Assembly (NCBI GenBank): GCA_021780585.1
Contig: JAJXYM010000031.1
Span: 1 to 6,261 of the forward strand
DNA length: 6,261 bases
Direction of reading: 5' to 3'
Source of the DNA: Deltaproteobacteria bacterium
GTDB lineage: Bacteria; Desulfobacterota; Binatia; Binatales; Binataceae
Notes under the pieces: model-generated
The model's input: the letters and a program-made list of their open reading frames with translations, nothing else
What the model was told of the DNA's origin: nothing
Database searches by the model: none
Made by a program: the position numbers and the translations under genes
Part shown: positions 6,131-6,261 of the stretch, piece after piece
How the letters are laid out: the number at the start of each line of letters is the position of its first letter
Position numbering within the stretch: the first letter of the stretch is position 1

Positions 6131-6261
6131 ATGCGTGAGGTCAACGTCGGCGACAAGCTCGATCAGTACGAACTGATCGAGCTGATCGCGCGCAGCGGCA
6201 TGGCCTCGATCTTCAAGGCCGTCGACCGCAAGCACGGCGATCGCGTGGCCGCGATCAAGAT
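6131..6261 (+). CDS. Hanks-type Ser/Thr protein kinase, N-terminus (3' truncated by window edge)
   Basis: The frame starts at ATG 6131. An in-frame TAG at 6098-6100 and no other start codon between them fix this start, although no Shine-Dalgarno precedes it. The 43 visible residues read as the first lobe of a protein kinase: MREVNVGDKLDQYELIELIA, then RSGMASIFKAVDRKHGDR and VAAIK at the right edge. The layout is 'YEL...I.R.GM..(V/I)(Y/F)KA.D......VA.K', with the ATP-anchoring Lys in VAAIK. The glycine-rich loop, normally GxGxxG, reads A-R-S-G-M-A, so its three signature glycines are replaced. I recall bacterial kinases with a similar 'ARSGMASI' loop, so this may be a subfamily trait and not inactivation. 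Catalytic and activation loops are outside the window. It presumably opposes the PP2C phosphatase 122 bases upstream. Confidence 0.85.
   Translation, partial: MREVNVGDKLDQYELIELIARSGMASIFKAVDRKHGDRVAAIK

Overview
The window is GC-rich (by eye about two thirds G+C) and gene-dense. Every protein-coding gene I can support lies on the + strand. A secreted beta-barrel protein with a signal peptide and a C-terminal Phe points to a Gram-negative (diderm) bacterium. The mix of a BBP2-type porin, a DUF2934 protein, a SagB-type nitroreductase and a Ser/Thr kinase/PP2C pair is what I would expect from a soil or sediment lineage such as Acidobacteriota, Binatota/Desulfobacterota-like or Rokubacteria. I cannot fix the phylum without a search. 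I see no phage, transposon, CRISPR or RNA gene.

Layout. (1) 2-721: C-terminal part of a SagB/ThcOx-type nitroreductase-fold oxidoreductase, whose N-terminal part lies left of the window. (2) 722-1057: a non-coding stretch that ends in a possible Shine-Dalgarno-sequestering RNA structure. (3) 1058-2731: an APC-superfamily amino acid/polyamine-type permease, followed by a textbook intrinsic terminator (2775-2810). (4) 2811-3128: a leader, then 3129-4595: an outer-membrane beta-barrel porin of the BBP2/OmpL-like type with a coiled-coil N-terminus, followed by a strong hairpin that is probably a terminator (4637-4674). (5) 4823-5113: a small DUF2934 protein; 5151-6008: a PP2C-type Ser/Thr protein phosphatase; 6131 to the right edge: the start of a Hanks-type Ser/Thr protein kinase with an unusual glycine-rich loop.

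How the genes may work together. The permease (inner membrane) and porin (outer membrane) are adjacent but separated by a terminator. They could serve uptake of the same solute; this is inference. The last three genes form a compact same-strand group in which the phosphatase and kinase are the natural antagonistic pair of a reversible Ser/Thr phosphorylation circuit. The DUF2934 protein in front has no known function.

Nothing here amounts to a clearly new system. The items most worth a second look are the anti-Shine-Dalgarno leader of the permease, the degenerate P-loop of the kinase, a perfect 14-bp inverted repeat inside the DUF2934 gene, and repeated occurrence of the palindrome GCGATCGC.
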